Below are positions 61,652 through 64,000 of a DNA stretch of 64,000 bases, piece after piece. Within the stretch, counting starts at the first letter, position 1. Every line of letters begins with the position of its first letter. Both the position numbers and the translations under genes were made by a program. The notes under the pieces were generated by a model, which was not told the DNA's origin, did not search any database, and saw only the letters and a list, made by a program, of their open reading frames with translations. This DNA comes from Promerops cafer (lineage: Eukaryota > Chordata > Aves > Passeriformes > Nectariniidae), in assembly GCA_013398275.1 (NCBI GenBank), contig VZSE01006140.1:372001-436000 (forward strand). Direction: 5' to 3'.

Positions 61652-63075
61652 GGCTGCGGGGGAGCCACGGTGGCACTGAGCCCACGGAGCGGTACCGGAG
61701 CACTACAGGACCCGGGGGGGGTCCCCAGCATGACACAGCGTGGGGCACACAAGCTTCAAGGACAGTAACCCAAGAGCCACCTGCCAGGTGTGCAGCACGG
61801 CACGAGCTCCCAAGGGCCACGGAACTGCGGGAGTCCCTCGGGAAGGGGATGCCTGTGCCACAGGGCCAGGAGCCCTCCGGCCTGGGAGCAGCTGGGGAGG
61901 CACGGGGAAGGAGAGCGAGGAGCAGCCACAGCCACTTGTTCCACTGCAGACACAAAAAAAGCACAAAACTCGCCCCAGGCAATCAATCCCACCCTGCCGA
62001 GGCAGCTGTGCCCCAGTGTCTGTCCCTCGCCCCCAGGAAAGAGAACATTCCTGCTCCTTTGATCTCCACACAGGTTCCATGTACTGATCCCACTGGTGGA
62101 CTTTACACATGCATCTTGAGAAATGCAAACCTGGCTGATGTGTTTTGACCCACTTGATGGAAAGCCTGGAGCCGGGTGGTTGCACTCACTACATGTTAAG
62201 GGCAAAGGTCAGGGATGAGCTTTTTGGAATTTTTTGGGGGTTGACAGGTATGATTTCCAATGCTCCATACACTGGTATAAACAGGCACTCTTTGATCTTA
62301 CTATAAATGTTTTGAAAGCATTCTGGAATTGCAAATCTTGGCCCAAGTTCATTTTCGGACAAAGAAAATTCATGTCAGATTCATTTTGGATCCTAAAAGA
62401 AAGAGCAAAGCGGGGCAGAAATCCTTTTAAAAAGTGTAAGTGTTTCGAAAAGTGACTGCATCTCATGAGACAGCAGAGCCCATGGATAAAGATGCAATAA
62501 TTGCATTCAGCCAATTTTCAATCTGGTCCAGTTTTATAAGTTATTGTGACACTAATAAAATTTGAGAAGCCAAATTAATAGCAGCAAAAGCAAACAAAAT
62601 ACTTCACGTAAAATAAAGCTCTTGGCATTTTTCACGTGGGTCTCAATTCCTGAAGGGCTGATCCTTTCCATACTAAGCATACTAAGCAGAATTTGGTAGG
62701 TAATCAGTACTTAAGAATAATCTGGATACTTATTTCCCCAATATGATTCTCAATTGCATGTGCAAAACTTTTGTCTGCAAAGGGAAAATTTTTAGAGCAC
62801 ATGAGTCATTTGGGAAGTTATACCCTCATTGTTCAAAGCAGTTTAGAAATTTAGGATGCCCATCCTCATCATTTCCATCAAGGAATCCCCTGAAATCTCT
62901 CTGTCACTGTTGCAAAAAAGACTAAGGAGCATTAAGTCATTTAGGCACTACATTCTTGGGTTTGTTCTTTAATTATAACAAATAGTACTATTAGAGTATC
63001 AAAATGTTGGTGATGTGAAATTACTTTGTATATAAAGAGCATTAAAATAAATGCCTTTTTTCATAACCATTTTGC
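61652..63075 (+). other. Probable CDX4 3' UTR
   Basis: GC-rich for the first 500 bases, then AT-rich. Frames of up to 217 codons on either strand over 61329-62205 are by-products of the GC-rich stretch and exon 3. Hexamers AATAAA occur at 62554 and 62612 before the preferred signal at 63046, so shorter isoforms are possible. Confidence 0.6.
63046..63051 (+). terminator. Candidate polyadenylation signal of CDX4
   Basis: AATAAA is followed about 25-35 bases later by GCAATGTGTGTC, a GU-rich downstream element. Of the three hexamers in the 3' UTR this has the best downstream context. Confidence 0.5.
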
Positions 63076-64000
63076 AATGTGTGTCAGCTACTGCAGCAAG
63101 TGAACCTGCAGATTTTCATGGTTAGTCTGTTCTTGAATTGCACTATCAAATTTAAAAGAAGAGTGATGTTAAAAAAGTTTAGAGAAATTAGAGGAGCATG
63201 AGAAGAATGGTTCAGGGAGCTGGCAGCTTTCACTACTTAGTAATTGGATTTATCATTTTGTTTGCAAGAAGGACAGTGCTAAACAAAGGTGGAGTTCAAA
63301 GAAATGGAGAAGGTGCACTGTAAAATTCCCACTCATTCCTGCCACAGTGGTGCTCCATTTGCTGCCAGCAGCACAGGTAACAGAGGGGAGAGGACGAAGC
63401 TGCAACTCAAAGTTCAGCAACAGAAAGTCTCCAACTGATTTCCACATGGTAGGAAAAGAGGAACATGACAAAGAGCACACGGGAACAAAAGGGATTTCCC
63501 ATCCTCATCAATGAGCATTGCAACCAAACTGCTCTCCCAAGAAAGAGCCATTGGATCTGCCCAAAAGAGGAACCCACTGGAAATACACAGCACAGCCATT
63601 GTGCTGGCAGAGGGAAATGGTAGAGATTTTATTCACATATACACAGGTATTTAACTTAACAGAGACTGGACAAGCTTCAACAGGAAAAGCATCCTCACAT
63701 TGGCCAATTAAATAGAATTGTCCTTGCAGACTGGAGAAAATCCAATTAAAAAATCCAGATTCAGACTTTCAAAAGGTAAGAATACAGAGGGAAACTTTGT
63801 CTTTTGCACTGATATACAATAAATTAAGACCTAGTTCTAGCTAAGTGATCAGAAGCCTGGCCCCAGGGTTCTGCAGAACCAAGTACACAGCTACCTATTT
63901 TTATCACATTTTCATGACACAGCTTAATTTTGCATTAACATTTCTAAAAGGAAAAAAGTACTTCAAGGAAGAACTTTAAGAAATGTGTCTGAACACAACT
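63076..64000. other. Sequence downstream of CDX4, no gene seen
   Basis: Only short overlapping frames. In other vertebrates CHIC1 is the next gene, but none of its coding sequence is visible before the window ends. Confidence 0.6.

Noticed and set aside
61329..61982. Minus-strand ORF of 217 codons across CDX4 exon 3
   Set aside because: It is antisense to a confirmed exon and its GC-rich 3' UTR, with no recognisable domain. It is a compositional shadow.
61648..62148. Plus-strand ORF of 166 codons after CDX4
   Set aside because: It overlaps the CDX4 stop region and lies in the GC-rich 3' UTR. No similarity or splice logic.

Overview
The window is vertebrate nuclear DNA, most probably from a bird. 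The coding sequence lies in short, widely spaced exons with GT-AG introns. The three interspersed-repeat fragments I recognise with reasonable confidence are 3' ends of CR1 LINEs, which are characteristic of birds and other sauropsids. There are no bacterial-type operons. Only two genes are supported: the last exon of a VEGF-receptor tyrosine kinase at the left edge, and a complete caudal-type homeobox gene, CDX4, near the right edge. Both are on the + strand.

Layout: 1-380 is intron. 381-623 is the terminal coding exon of the receptor, whose tail ends like FLT1. Because CDX4 follows directly, with no FLT3 or PAN3 between them, the receptor is best read as KDRL (the fourth VEGFR class, 'kdr-like'). 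Its probable 3' UTR runs to a polyadenylation signal near 5.66 kb. From about 5.7 to 47.7 kb is a gene desert of roughly 42 kb. It holds CR1 fragments (9.2, 17.5 and 17.9 kb), a small CpG-dense islet (6.8 kb), a 640-bp minisatellite with a 16-bp unit (21.4-22.0 kb), a CpG-rich block (22.4-22.6 kb), two nearly identical 221-bp direct copies (22.63 and 27.78 kb), a 31-bp tandem repeat (28.4 kb), T/G-rich low-complexity tracts (31.4 and 42.8 kb) and a strong CTCF-like motif (43.15 kb).

CDX4 has three coding exons: 48036-48468, 58069-58214 and 61397-61651. They encode 277 residues with a Pbx-binding YEWM motif and a caudal homeodomain split by an intron between homeodomain positions 44 and 45. 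Upstream are a TATA-like box, a double octamer-like element and a 9-codon upstream ORF that ends just before the start codon. The 3' UTR probably ends near 63.07 kb.

Biologically, the window joins an endothelial receptor gene to a ParaHox gene that patterns the posterior body axis and early blood. This is the fourth ParaHox/receptor-kinase neighbourhood, and the receptor is not present in eutherian mammals. I found no evidence of a new enzyme or defence system. The unexplained signals are regulatory or structural: the 221-bp duplication with near target-site repeats, the minisatellite beside a CpG block, the palindrome cluster in CDX4 intron 1, and the CDX4 promoter elements.
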